Assembly (NCBI GenBank): GCA_035641315.1
Contig: DASQUK010000024.1
Span: 1-26,920 of the forward strand
Direction of reading: 5' to 3'
Length of the DNA: 26,920 bases
DNA from: DASQUK01 sp035641315
GTDB lineage: Bacteria > Actinomycetota > Acidimicrobiia > Acidimicrobiales > VFJN01
Part shown: one piece after another, positions 14,168 to 22,365 of the stretch
Layout of the letters: every line of letters begins with the position of its first letter
How positions within the stretch are numbered: position 1 is the first letter of the stretch
Position numbers and translations under genes: made by a program
Notes under the pieces: model-generated
The model's database searches: none
What the model saw: the letters and a program-made list of their open reading frames with translations, nothing else
What the model was told of the DNA's origin: nothing

Positions 14168-15091
14168 ATGGACGACAGCGAATGGCTCGCCGGTCGCTTC
14201 GAGGAGCACCGGCCCCATCTGCGAGCCGTGGCCTATCGGATGCTGGGGTCGCTCGCCGAGGCCGACGACGCCGTCCAGGATGCCTGGGAGCGGGTCAACC
14301 GGGCCGGGGCCGACGACGTCGACAACATGAAGGCGTGGCTGACGACGGTCGTCGCCCGGGTCTGCCTCAACGTGCTGCGCTCCCGGAACACCCATCGTGA
14401 GGAGCCGCTCGAGGCGTACGTCCCGGACCCGATCGTGAGCCCCGCCGACGGGCCCGACCCCGAGGAGGAAGTGCTGCTGGCCGACTCGGTCGGCCTCGCC
14501 CTCCAGATCGTCATCGACACCCTGGGGCCCGCCGAGCGTCTCGCCTTCGTGCTCCACGACATGTTCCACGTGTCCTTCGACGAGATCGCGGCCATGGTCG
14601 GGCGCTCGCCCGAGGCCACCCGGCAGCTCGCCAGCCGGGCCCGCCGCCGCATCAAGGCAGCCGATGTCCGTAGCCCGGAGCGCGATCTCGCTCGTCAACG
14701 CGCCGTGGTGGACGCCTTCTTCGCGGCCGGACGGGCCGGCGACTTCGACGCCCTCGTCACCCTGCTCCACCCCGATGTCGTGGCCCGCGCGGACTTCGGC
14801 CCCAGCCGCCCGGGCGCCTCCCGGGTGCTGCGCGGCGCCGGGGCCGTCGCTCGCCAGGCCCGGATCGGCGCGAACGCCGCAGCTGTCATCCACCCGGCCC
14901 TGATCAACGGAGCCGCCGGCGTGGTCATCACGCTGGATGGGCAGCCCCTCTCCCTGATGGGCTTCACCGTCGCCGAGGGCAAGATCGTGGAAGTCGACGT
15001 GATCGCCGACCCCGACCGCATCGTCCGCCTCGCAGCACCGGTGCTCGCCGGTGGCGAACGACAGCCCGGCACCGAGGACCATCGGTCATGA
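14168..15091 (+). CDS. ECF41-type RNA polymerase sigma factor with SnoaL-like C-terminal domain
   Basis: A 307-residue extracytoplasmic-function sigma factor. Sigma2 at about 10-80 (FEEHRPHLRAVAYRMLGSLA, EADDAVQDAWERV, WLTTVVARVCLNVLRSR). A linker holds YVPDPI, corresponding to the WLPEP motif of ECF41. Sigma4 at about 110-160 (LGPAERLAFVLHDMFHVSFD, EATRQLASRARRR). From about 170 to the end lies a SnoaL-like NTF2-fold domain that in ECF41 factors replaces an anti-sigma factor and tunes activity. The NPDKL motif appears as DPDRI near residue 280, but the DGGGKV motif is not visible at its usual place (FGPSRPGASRV instead). Starts GTG 14165 and ATG 14168 are both possible. The operon partners are an ABC exporter and an ABM-like protein, not the usual carboxymuconolactone decarboxylase/oxidoreductase/epimerase gene. 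Confidence 0.9.
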   Translation: MDDSEWLAGRFEEHRPHLRAVAYRMLGSLAEADDAVQDAWERVNRAGADDVDNMKAWLTTVVARVCLNVLRSRNTHREEPLEAYVPDPIVSPADGPDPEEEVLLADSVGLALQIVIDTLGPAERLAFVLHDMFHVSFDEIAAMVGRSPEATRQLASRARRRIKAADVRSPERDLARQRAVVDAFFAAGRAGDFDALVTLLHPDVVARADFGPSRPGASRVLRGAGAVARQARIGANAAAVIHPALINGAAGVVITLDGQPLSLMGFTVAEGKIVEVDVIADPDRIVRLAAPVLAGGERQPGTEDHRS

Positions 15092-15833
15092 CCGTAGGAG
15101 GCTTGGGTCACACAGCCACCCACCGCCGGGACCGGGTCGGCGATGCTCGACGCCGACCGTCAGACCACGGCCTGGCCGTCGACACCCGCGGCGATCACTT
15201 CCAGGCGCTCTTTGCTGGTCGGGCGGCGGGGCCGTCAGGGTTTGGATCGGCGAGCCGGCAGGGGTCGGCTGGCCGCGGCTGCGGCGAGCCTCCGAAGCCG
15301 CTCGAACCCCGCGTGCACGGCCTCCAGCCCGACGTGATCGATGTGGGCAATCACGACGCGCTCGGCTAGGAGCATCGCCTCCTCGGCCGTCCGGAATCCC
15401 CCGGCGGGTGTACCCATCCGGGTAGCCCGACGCGGGCTCGGGAATGTGCAGATCCCAACAGGCGTCGTCAACGCCCGGCAGCAGGCTGGCCAGCATCCTG
15501 CCCGTGTCGTCGCAGCCTTCCCACCCGGCGATCCAGGGCTTTGCGTCGCCACTTCATGACACGAACACTTGTTCGGCCGATCATGGTTTGGCCGGCTCCT
15601 CACAGTGGGCATGGCGGCCCCCGGAGCCGTCGCGGTCATTCGACGGGCGCGAGACCCGGCTTCGCAGGCCGCGCGATCCGATCTCGCGGGCCGCGTCGGT
15701 TACGCACCAACGAGATTCTGCGGAAGGCAGCGCGCTCATCGGAGGGCCGCCCGGGGTGCTCCACGGAGCACCTCTCCGAGGACGATCGTCGCCGCCCACC
15801 GTGCCCTCGTAGGACAGCAACGCTCGGACGACG
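15092..15833. other. Intergenic region with one degraded gene
   Basis: About 740 bases between the sigma-factor operon and the PBP4 gene. The minus strand at 15235-15557 holds a coding-like relic (listed separately). The remaining parts, 15092-15234 and 15558-15833, give no frame with a recognisable domain, and no clear promoter for the PBP4 gene was seen. Confidence 0.35.
15235..15557 (-). pseudogene. Unrecognised small gene with two frameshifts
   Basis: Starting at the ATG at 15557 (MKWRRK) and allowing one shift, the sequence reads WIAGWEGCDDTGRMLASLLP, then GVDDACWDLHIPEPASGYP. After a second shift it reads GGFRTAEEAMLLAERVVIAH, then IDHVGLEAVHAGFERLRRL, ending SKP and a TGA at 15235. 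Amino-acid composition, third-base G/C bias and a hydrophilic helical C-terminus look like real coding sequence of about 108 residues. I do not recognise the family. Either a decayed gene or another case of single-base sequence errors. Confidence 0.3.
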
Positions 15834-17261
15834 GTGGCGCGCCCCGGCCCCTCGGCGTCCGTCCGGGCCGGTACGGTCCTGGCCGAGGCCGCCGTGTTCG
15901 TCCGCACTCGTCCCACGCCACGAGTCTTGTTCGCCAGTGTGCTCGCGCTGGTGCTGGCCGGGGGGCTGCTCGGGGCCGTGGCGGTCGAGCGCCCGCGAGG
16001 TAACGACGGGGGCGCGGTCGGCGAGCGCGTGGCAGCTCCCCCGAGAGCCGTCCCGAGCGACCCGCCGGCCGGTCCCGTTACGCCGCGTTGCCGCCCCGAC
16101 CCGACGCTTGCGCAGCCGGCGGGCCCGCCGTCGGCCGCGCTCGCGGCGGCGTTCGCCGCCTTCCTCGGCCATCCCAGCGTGGCGCCCCACCGCACGGGTG
16201 TGTCGGTGTGGCTCGACGGCCAGGGCGAGGTGCTGGCGCACGACCCCGACCAGGCGCTCGCACCGGCGTCGAACCAGAAGATCTTCACCGCCATGGGCGC
16301 CCTCGCGGTGCTCGGTCCGGACGCACGGCTCACGACCGAGGTTCGGCTGACCACGGCCGGCGACCTGGTGGTGGTCGGCGGCGCCGACGCCACGCTGACC
16401 GCCGGCGGGCCGCATTCGGTTGCGTCGCTGGCCGACCAAGTCCGCGCTCACGGCGTCGGCCACGTGCCAGGCGCCCTGATCGTGGACGAGTCCCGCCATG
16501 ACGGCGGACGGCGGGCGAGTGGATGGGAGGACTGGCAGATCCCCACCTACACCGGCCCGCTGTCGGCGTTCATGGTCGATGACAACCGTTGGCGAGCCGA
16601 TCCCGCCTTCCTTGCCGATCCGGCGCTCGCGAACGCGGACCTGCTGCGTCGCGCGCTCGCCGACCGCGGGATCAACGTGCGGGGGCCAACCGTCTACGCG
16701 GCCGAACCCGTCCCCGGCGCGGTCGTCGCGTCGCTGGTGTCGGCACCGCTCGGCGTCCTGGTGCGCGACATGCTCGGGCGCAGCGACAACCAGATCGCCG
16801 ACCTCCTCCTCAAAGAGGTCGGCCACGCGGCCACCGGCACGGGCTCGATGGCTGGCGGGTTCGCGGCGACGACCGCGGCCCTGACCCCACTGTGCATCCC
16901 GCTTGCGGGCATCGCCGACGACGGCTCCGGGCTGAGCCGTGCCAACGCCCGGTCCGCCCGCGAATGGCGCACGATGCTCCAAGCGGCGCGGGCCCAACCC
17001 TGGTGGCCGACGATCGTCGACGGGCTCCCCCTCGCCGGCCGTTCAGGAACACTGGCCGGACGGTTCCACGGAACCGCAGCTGAAGCCAACGTGCGCGCCA
17101 AGACCGGGACGATCATCGGCGGGGCGGCGCTGTCGGGCTACGGCACGACCGCGGGCGGCCGCGCCTTCGTGTTCTCCGTCGTCGTCAACGGACCCGGTGC
17201 GGACGCGAGCGCCGACGCCATCGACGCGCTGGTCGCCGCGGTGGCCCGAGACGTCGGCTGA
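15834..17261 (+). CDS. dacB: D-alanyl-D-alanine carboxypeptidase/endopeptidase, PBP4 (peptidase S13) family
   Basis: A serine acyl-enzyme that trims or cross-link-cleaves peptidoglycan stem peptides outside the membrane. The three penicillin-binding motifs are present: SNQK (Ser146-Lys149) in ALAPASNQKIFTAMGAL, SDN (317-319) in GRSDNQIADLLLKEVG, and KTG (423-425) in VRAKTGTIIGGAALSGY. DGSGLSR (363-369), a further S13 hallmark, is intact. A signal anchor lies at about residues 31-51 (VLFASVLALVLAGGLLGAVA) after an Arg-rich N-terminus, followed by a Pro/Ala-rich linker to residue 100. GTG at 15834 is the longest start; GTG at 15894 would place the signal closer to the N-terminus and is equally plausible. 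No operon partner: it stops exactly where the opposing FAD-oxidoreductase gene stops. Confidence 0.9.
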   Translation: MARPGPSASVRAGTVLAEAAVFVRTRPTPRVLFASVLALVLAGGLLGAVAVERPRGNDGGAVGERVAAPPRAVPSDPPAGPVTPRCRPDPTLAQPAGPPSAALAAAFAAFLGHPSVAPHRTGVSVWLDGQGEVLAHDPDQALAPASNQKIFTAMGALAVLGPDARLTTEVRLTTAGDLVVVGGADATLTAGGPHSVASLADQVRAHGVGHVPGALIVDESRHDGGRRASGWEDWQIPTYTGPLSAFMVDDNRWRADPAFLADPALANADLLRRALADRGINVRGPTVYAAEPVPGAVVASLVSAPLGVLVRDMLGRSDNQIADLLLKEVGHAATGTGSMAGGFAATTAALTPLCIPLAGIADDGSGLSRANARSAREWRTMLQAARAQPWWPTIVDGLPLAGRSGTLAGRFHGTAAEANVRAKTGTIIGGAALSGYGTTAGGRAFVFSVVVNGPGADASADAIDALVAAVARDVG

Positions 17262-18703
17262 CTACCGCGTCGGCAGCGATTGGCCGAAGCGGAACGCGTC
17301 CCCCGGGTCAAAGCGCGCCTTGACGCGCACGAGGCGCTCGTAGTTCGTGCCGAAGTACGCGCCGGCCCAGTTGTCGAGGTCCGGGTCGGCGAAGTTTTGG
17401 AACACGCGCCCGGATCCCCACGGGTGCACGGACGCCCAGGAGCGGGTGACCCACTGGTGGGCGGCGGCGCTTTCCGCCGCCGGGCACACCGGGGGTGTCG
17501 ACCACAGCCGCGTGCTTGAGCTGGAACAGCTCGGCGCGATGAACGAAGGCGGTGGCCTCGGGCGGCACACGGTTGTAGGCCCCGCCCCACGGCATGAAGT
17601 CCAGCTCCCGGTACTGCCCGGCAGCCCGTCCCTCCGAGAACGTCGCCACGAGCGCGGCGATGGCCTCGCTGGGCAACGGCCGCCCGAAGAACTCCGACTT
17701 GGCGAACAGGCGCTGCGGCTGGGTCGCGTCGTCCTGTGGGCCGTCGCCCGGATCCCCGCCGTCGGCCGCCCCGAGCTGGGCCCAGAATCGCCGGGTCTGC
17801 GGGAAGGACATGAGCCGCTACGACGCCGAGACCCGGTCCGTGCCCACCCGCCACGTCAGCTGGTCGAGCAGTCCGGCCGCCTCGGACTCGGTCCCCTGCA
17901 GGGCCGCGTCGAGGTCGACGGAGGGCGGCGCGTCGACGTCGCCGGCGACGGTCACCTTCAGGCTCGCTGCGAGCTCGTCGAACGCCTGCGGCGCCCACTG
18001 CTGCCAGGCCTCGACGACCGCTGCCGCCTGGCTGTGCGGCCACGTGGCATGGACGTTCGTCACGTCGGGCGCGGGGACGGCGCGAAAGGCGAGCGAGGTG
18101 ACGACACCGAAGTTCCCGGCGCCGGCGCCCCGCAGCGCCCAGAACAGGTCGGCATGGCGGTCCTCGTCGCACTCCAGCATGCGGCCGTCGGCGAGCACGA
18201 TCTGGGCTCGAACGAGACGATCCGACGTCACCCCGTAGGTGCGGCCCAGGATCCCCAGTCCCCCGCCGAGCGCCAGGCCGGCGATGCCCACCGGCGGGCA
18301 GGTGCCCGCGGGGATGGCGACCCCGTGCTCCTGCAGCGCGTCATACACCGCGCCGAGCCGGGCACCGGGCGCCGACGGTCCACCACGCCGCCCCCGAGAC
18401 GGCGACGGAAGCCATCGGCGTGACGTCGATGAGGGCGCCGCGGGTCGACGAATGCCCGGCGAAGCAGTCCCCGCCGCTGCGCGTCGCCGTCTCCAGCCGG
18501 TGGCTGCCGAGGAACGAGATCGTCTCGGCGACCACCTCGGGCGTGGCGCACCGCACGACGGCCTGCGGCCGGACGTCGAGGAACCGGGCGTTGAACGGCC
18601 GGTTCACCTGCTCGTAGCCAAGCGACCCGGGGAGGACCACCTCGCCCTCGATGCTCGCCTGGAGCCCCGCCCACCGGGCGGTGTCGGCATCGTCGGGTTC
18701 CAT
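17262..18703 (-). pseudogene. FAD-linked oxidoreductase (berberine bridge enzyme-like), broken by two frameshifts and a stop
   Basis: Three frames make up one 480-codon gene. Start ATG 18703 (GGGGGAGGGGG upstream). Segment 1 holds VNRPFNARF, RCATPEVVAETISFLGSHRL and the FAD loop RSGGDCFAGHSS. Removing one base of the GGG at 18367-18369 joins segment 2: GTCPPVGIAGLALGGGLGIL, the cysteinyl-FAD region of BBE enzymes, then the substrate domain. A TAG at 17818-17820 sits where VSAS_RLMSFPQ should continue, probably a mutated Tyr codon. Removing one base of GGGGG at 17491-17495 joins segment 3, with the BBE C-terminus NYERLVRVKARFDPGD and FGQSLP. After both corrections the length is divisible by three. 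The usual histidyl-FAD residue (RSGGH) is Asp here. The product would oxidise an unknown alcohol, sugar or alkaloid-like substrate. Confidence 0.65.
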
Positions 18704-18769
18704 CGTGCCCCCTCCCCCGTCGGTCCGCGGTGCGCCGCGTCGATCCCGACGCCACCGACCACCGCGCCC

Positions 18770-18897
18770 GCGTCGGACAACAGCACCTCGTCGTCCCTCA
18801 CACGCACCGTCGTCGCGTCGCTCACCGAGCTCAGCTCGGTGCCTAGCAGCCGACTTCGTCGCCGCCGGGCCGAGACCGGGTCGCTCACGGTGCCACC
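18770..18897 (-). pseudogene. Possible YCII/DGPF-domain remnant
   Basis: Between the FAD-oxidoreductase start and the end of the glyoxalase-fold gene, the minus strand reads GTELSSVSDATTVRVRDDEV, then LLSDAGAVVGG. This parallels the YCII-domain segment TSSTTVRVRGGETLLTDGP of the intact YCII gene at 26335. The preceding beta-strand and helix and the C-terminal half of the domain are missing, so only a fragment of about 40 residues remains. The resemblance is short and may be accidental. Confidence 0.25.
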
Positions 18898-19691
18898 TAG
18901 CGCGGCTCGGGGTAGCGCGACTCGAGCAGCGCGACGTTCGCACCCTGCGGATCGATGACCACCGCAATCCTCGCGATCGGGATATCGACCGGACCGAAGA
19001 TCAGGGTCCCACCCGCGGCCCTGTTCTTCGCCAGCGCCACGTCCGTGCTCTCGACCATGAGGTAGACCTGCCAGTGCGGCGGCGCGTCGGGCGGCATGTC
19101 CGTACCCATGCGCATCAGGCCGGCCAGCCCCTCGGGCCAGCGCTGCCCGTCGACCTGCCAGTTCCAGATGTAGTCGGGAGCGCCCTCCGGCCGTGCGGCC
19201 GTCCAGCCGAACACCCGGCCGTAGAAGTCCTCGGCCGCGCCGACGTCGCGGGTCATGAGGTTGTTCCAGGTCCAGCTGCCCGGCTCGTTGACGACATGGG
19301 CTCCCTTCAACTCGCCCGGCTGCCAGAGGGCGAAGACCGCTCCCTCTGTGTCCTGGCAGACGGCCATCGACCCCGCCTCGCCGGGGACGTCGAACTGCCC
19401 GGCGAGGACCGTCCCTCCGGCGTCCCCGACCTTGCCGGCAGTCGCGGCTACGTCATCCACGCTCACGTACCCCAGCCAGGCAGGGACCTGGCCCGCCATC
19501 CGGAACGCCCTGAGTCCGGCGACCAGCTTCCCATCGCGGCGGAAGTACCAGCAGCCCTCGGGATCAGGCTCGTATCGCTCGGGCTCCCAGCCGAGAAGAT
19601 CGCCGTAGAACGTCGCCGCCGCGTCGACGTCCGGCGATACCAGCTCCACCCAGCAGAACTCGCCGGGTCCGTACTCGGTGCGTTCGCTCAT
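18897..19691 (-). CDS. Two-domain VOC (glyoxalase-fold) protein
   Basis: A 264-residue protein with two vicinal-oxygen-chelate domains. Domain 1 (about 10-130): GEFCWVELVSPDVDAAATFY, GDLLGWEPE, and DTEGAVFALWQPGE. Domain 2 (about 140-264): WTWNNLMTRDVGAAEDFYGR, VFGWTA, and IDPQGANVALLESRYPE. Pairs of this type resemble the actinobacterial VOC proteins annotated as hydroxylase-like or bleomycin-resistance-like; the reaction cannot be assigned. The start at 19691 has AAGGAGAG 8 bases upstream; a 56-residue extension to 19859 is low-complexity and rejected. It lies upstream of the broken FAD-oxidoreductase gene on the same strand, separated by about 190 bases. Confidence 0.87.
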   Translation of the reverse strand: MSERTEYGPGEFCWVELVSPDVDAAATFYGDLLGWEPERYEPDPEGCWYFRRDGKLVAGLRAFRMAGQVPAWLGYVSVDDVAATAGKVGDAGGTVLAGQFDVPGEAGSMAVCQDTEGAVFALWQPGELKGAHVVNEPGSWTWNNLMTRDVGAAEDFYGRVFGWTAARPEGAPDYIWNWQVDGQRWPEGLAGLMRMGTDMPPDAPPHWQVYLMVESTDVALAKNRAAGGTLIFGPVDIPIARIAVVIDPQGANVALLESRYPEPR

Positions 19692-20116
19692 CCGCTGCTC
19701 TCCTTCCATCGCGGGCTCCGTGTCCCGCCAAGATGTCGCGCGCAGCCAGTCTCGGGCATCCCTGGGTGGGACCGTGCCGGCAGCCATGGAACTCCAGCTT
19801 CGTCGGGGAACGCCTTGGCCGGCAGCGGCTTGTGGCGCGAGCGCGTCGTGTTCTCCCACGCAAGTGTGATCGCGACTGTGAATGCCCCCCAGTCCCTCGA
19901 CCCGTCAGGCCTGCATCAGCGACCGAGGCTGTCGGGTCGGGTGGTCAGGGGCGTTCGCCGAGGGCCCAGGTGGGGAGCATCTCCATGCTCTGCAGACGCC
20001 ACACGTCGGTGGTGTGGACCAGCTCCCACCGCGGGTATTCGACGGCCGCGGGCCTATCGACACCCGTCTCGTCACTGCCGCCCGTCGCGTTCGTACCGCC
20101 CCGCGGTGGTCTCGGG
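19692..20116. other. Intergenic region with a short coding-like fragment
   Basis: About 425 bases. On the minus strand a frame ending with TGA at 19945-19947 reads VEYPRWELVHTTDVWRLQSM, then EMLPTWALGERP. It looks like the C-terminal 33 or so residues of a protein, but no start or preceding domain is visible before the DJ-1-like gene's end. The part 19700-19940 shows nothing. Confidence 0.3.
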
Positions 20117-20863
20117 TCAGACTCCGAGCGCCTCGATGATCAAGCGGGCAGCGGCGGCGCCCGAGTACTGCTGCTGGCCGGTGATCAGGAGGCCGTCGCG
20201 AACCGCGTGCGATTTGAAGCGCGAGGAGACGATGAAGTTGGTGCCGCCGAGCGCTTTCGCTTCCTCCTCGATCCGGAAGGGCTGAACCTGCTGTCCCACG
20301 AATTCGTCGACGTAGTCCTCCTCGGAGTTCGCGAATCCCGTCCATGTCTTTCCTTCGACAAGCAGCCTTCCGTCGGAAAGACGCGTCTCGAGAAGCGCGC
20401 AGGTGGCATGGCAGATGACCGCGAGCGGCTTTCCCGCCTCGTAGAAGTCGCGGAATAGGGCGTGCACGGCCTCGTTTCGGTAAAAGGTGTACATGGGCCC
20501 CTGCCCGCCGATTGCCAGCAGCGCGTCGTACTCGTCGACCCGCACGTTGGCGAGCGCCTGCGTCTCGGCGACGAGCTTCGCGTGCTCGGGGGAGGTGAGG
20601 AAGCCGAGCGAGATCAGGTCGTCGGCTGAGTACTTGCTCTCGTCGCGGGGATCAGACCACTTGTCGCCTTCGAGCGTCCCGCCCTCGGGGCTGGCGACCT
20701 CGACCTCGTACCCGTGCTCGACAAACTCCCAGTACGGGTGCGTGAGCTCCGACCACCAGAAGCCGATGGGCCAGCCCGTCTGTTCGGAGACCGCCGAGTT
20801 GGACGCAAGGATGAGGACGCGCTTCGGCTTGTCTGGGTTCAGGACGTCGATTACTCCCGACAT
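20117..20863 (-). CDS. DJ-1/PfpI family protein (Hsp31/class I glutamine amidotransferase-like)
   Basis: A 248-residue protein of the DJ-1/PfpI superfamily, whose members act as glyoxalase III-type enzymes, deglycases/chaperones or stress proteins. Nucleophile elbow: PLAVICHATCALLET with Cys151 followed by His152; the conserved Glu is in GFWWSELTHPYWEFVEHGYE (Glu39), and the GGQGPMYTF loop (119-127) stands for the usual GGHG. The C-terminal part SSRFKSHAVRDGLLITGQQQ also fits Hsp31-like proteins. I chose ATG 20863 because AAAGGAG lies 8 bases before it; GTG at 20872 overlaps that site. Monocistronic as far as can be seen, 127 bases from the DUF899 gene. Likely cytoplasmic protection against reactive carbonyls (family knowledge). 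Confidence 0.88.
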   Translation of the reverse strand: MSGVIDVLNPDKPKRVLILASNSAVSEQTGWPIGFWWSELTHPYWEFVEHGYEVEVASPEGGTLEGDKWSDPRDESKYSADDLISLGFLTSPEHAKLVAETQALANVRVDEYDALLAIGGQGPMYTFYRNEAVHALFRDFYEAGKPLAVICHATCALLETRLSDGRLLVEGKTWTGFANSEEDYVDEFVGQQVQPFRIEEEAKALGGTNFIVSSRFKSHAVRDGLLITGQQQYSGAAAARLIIEALGV

Positions 20864-20990
20864 CTCGTTCACTCCTTTCGCTCATTAGGCTCCGCGCGCG
20901 TGAAATGCGGACCGACGTGGCCGCCTCGATTCATCACCCACCGGATCGACACCGGCAGATTTCAAGACCCATCGCGCTCACCGCATTCGA

Positions 20991-21733
20991 TCACTTGCTC
21001 TCGTACTCGTCGTGCCGGCGGATCCAGAGCTGCCACGCATCACCCTCGTCGCGGCCCTTCGGCGCGCGGTCGAGGATCGGGTAATAGCCCATGAGAAACT
21101 CCAAGCCGCGCCACGTCGTCGAGTATGTGTGGTAGACCGCGCCGTTGTTGTGCAGGAACGTGCTGAACCCGGGGCTTTCGGTGAGGTAACCAACCACGTC
21201 GGTGCCCGTCGAGCTCGCGTTGTGCTCGACGATCGGCCGTAGCGCGCTTCCCATCTGCGCGACAGCCTCGCGGGCTTGTTCTTCCGTTTGCGAGAAGCCG
21301 AGGTCGAAGTCGAAGTCGGTGTGCGCAGTCGAGACCCAGGGAAGACTCCAACCCATGCGGCGCTTGTAGGGCTGCAGCTTCTCCAGCGGTGCTTGTGAGA
21401 CGAGGAGGAACGTCACGTCGCGAGCGTGCAGGTGCGCGAGCACGCCGTTGACGGTGTCGGCGATCGACGAGTTGACCGGGCAACCGGCCTCGTAGCTCGA
21501 GCCGAACATGAAGCGGTAGACGAGCAGCTGAGATCGCCCGTCGAAGAGCTCGACGAGCGCCTCTTCGCCGTCGGCCGTGTCGAAGCGGTACTCCTTCTCC
21601 ACGCGCACCCAGGGCACTCACGTCGCTGCTGCGCAAGCTCGTCACCGAGTCTCGTGTGCTCCTTCTCGCGAAGGAGTAGCTGCTCGCGTGCAGCGCGCCA
21701 TTCTTCACGGGTTCCGATCTTGTGATCAGTCAT
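20991..21733 (-). pseudogene. DUF899 (thioredoxin-like) protein with a one-base deletion
   Basis: Two frames form one 247-residue DUF899 protein. The first, from ATG 21733 (GGAGAG upstream), reads THKIGTREEWRAAR-like sequence through LGDELAQQRRE. The second, ending at 20991, begins PWVRVEKEYRFDTADGEEAL and continues LFDGRSQLLVYRFMFG, YEAGCPVNSSIAD, PLEKLQPYKRRMGW and MGYYPILDRAPKG. Restoring one base near 21615 gives RRE-L-PWVRVEKEY and a length divisible by three. DUF899 proteins have a thioredoxin fold; the active-site-like CxxC seen in many is here CPVN. The start overlaps the stop of the TMEM175-like gene by 4 bases, so both are co-translated. Function unknown. Confidence 0.65.
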
Positions 21734-22365
21734 TGTTCTCTCCCTCGTGACGCCTCGAGCGTGGCTTGGTCGAAGGCGTAATAGCCGGCACTCACCGCAT
21801 GGATCGCCAGCGCTGCGTAGGGCACGAGGAGTGCCAGCCCGTAGGCGGCCAGGCCCATCCCGAACCGGATGCGAGCCGCTAGCACCGCTTGACGGGGGGG
21901 CAGCGAGTGGACCAGCCGGTCGTCATGGGTGATCCAGGCGTACAGGGCGGTGAAGCCGATCGCGGTTACGAACAGCGTCCCGCTGAACACCGCCACCGCC
22001 GTCTTGGTGGCTTCGCCGCCGTCCCGGAGGTGCTCGGCGACGAGCGCCGTAGGGAAGGGGATCAGCGTGATCCACATCAGCAGGTTGAGGTTGAGCAGGA
22101 GGAGCTTGCCGTCGACCACCCGAACCTGATCGAAGAGACGGTGATGGTTCAGCCAGATCACCCCGATCTGGGCGAAGGCCAACAGGTAGGCGAGGTAGCT
22201 CGGCCATTGCTCCCACAGTGCGCTGGCCAGTGCCTGTCCCTGGTCGACTTCGGGTGGCCTCAGCTCGATGGCCAGCAGAGTGATCACGATTGCCAGCACG
22301 CCGTCAGAAAACGCCTCCAGCCTGGCCTTGGTGATCCCCGATAGGTTGCGCTGGGCACGGCCCAT
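21730..22365 (-). CDS. TMEM175-family (DUF1211) potassium-channel-like membrane protein
   Basis: A 211-residue six-span membrane protein. The first span carries RLEAFSDGVLAIVITLLAIE, whose FSDG is the hallmark of the TMEM175 family; bacterial members are tetrameric K+-permeable leak channels. Other spans: YLAYLLAFAQIGVIWLNHH (with its conserved WLNHH motif), LLLLNLNLLMWITLIPFP, AVFSGTLFVTAIGFTALYAW, and GLAAYGLALLVPYAALAIHA. The start is placed at ATG 22365; GTG 22380 is an alternative, and the longer form to 22518 adds a low-complexity Arg-rich leader. Overlaps the DUF899 gene by 4 bases. Its role would be setting membrane potential or pH balance (family knowledge). Confidence 0.88.
   Translation of the reverse strand: MGRAQRNLSGITKARLEAFSDGVLAIVITLLAIELRPPEVDQGQALASALWEQWPSYLAYLLAFAQIGVIWLNHHRLFDQVRVVDGKLLLLNLNLLMWITLIPFPTALVAEHLRDGGEATKTAVAVFSGTLFVTAIGFTALYAWITHDDRLVHSLPPRQAVLAARIRFGMGLAAYGLALLVPYAALAIHAVSAGYYAFDQATLEASRGREQ

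Noticed and set aside
15558..15833. Possible promoter or RNA element before the PBP4 gene.
   Set aside because: No convincing -35/-10 pair or stable conserved stem was found by eye; apparent dyads are expected at this GC content.
18651..20285. 544-codon plus-strand frame.
   Set aside because: Opposite the VOC gene and the start of the FAD oxidoreductase; Arg/Pro-rich with no domain.
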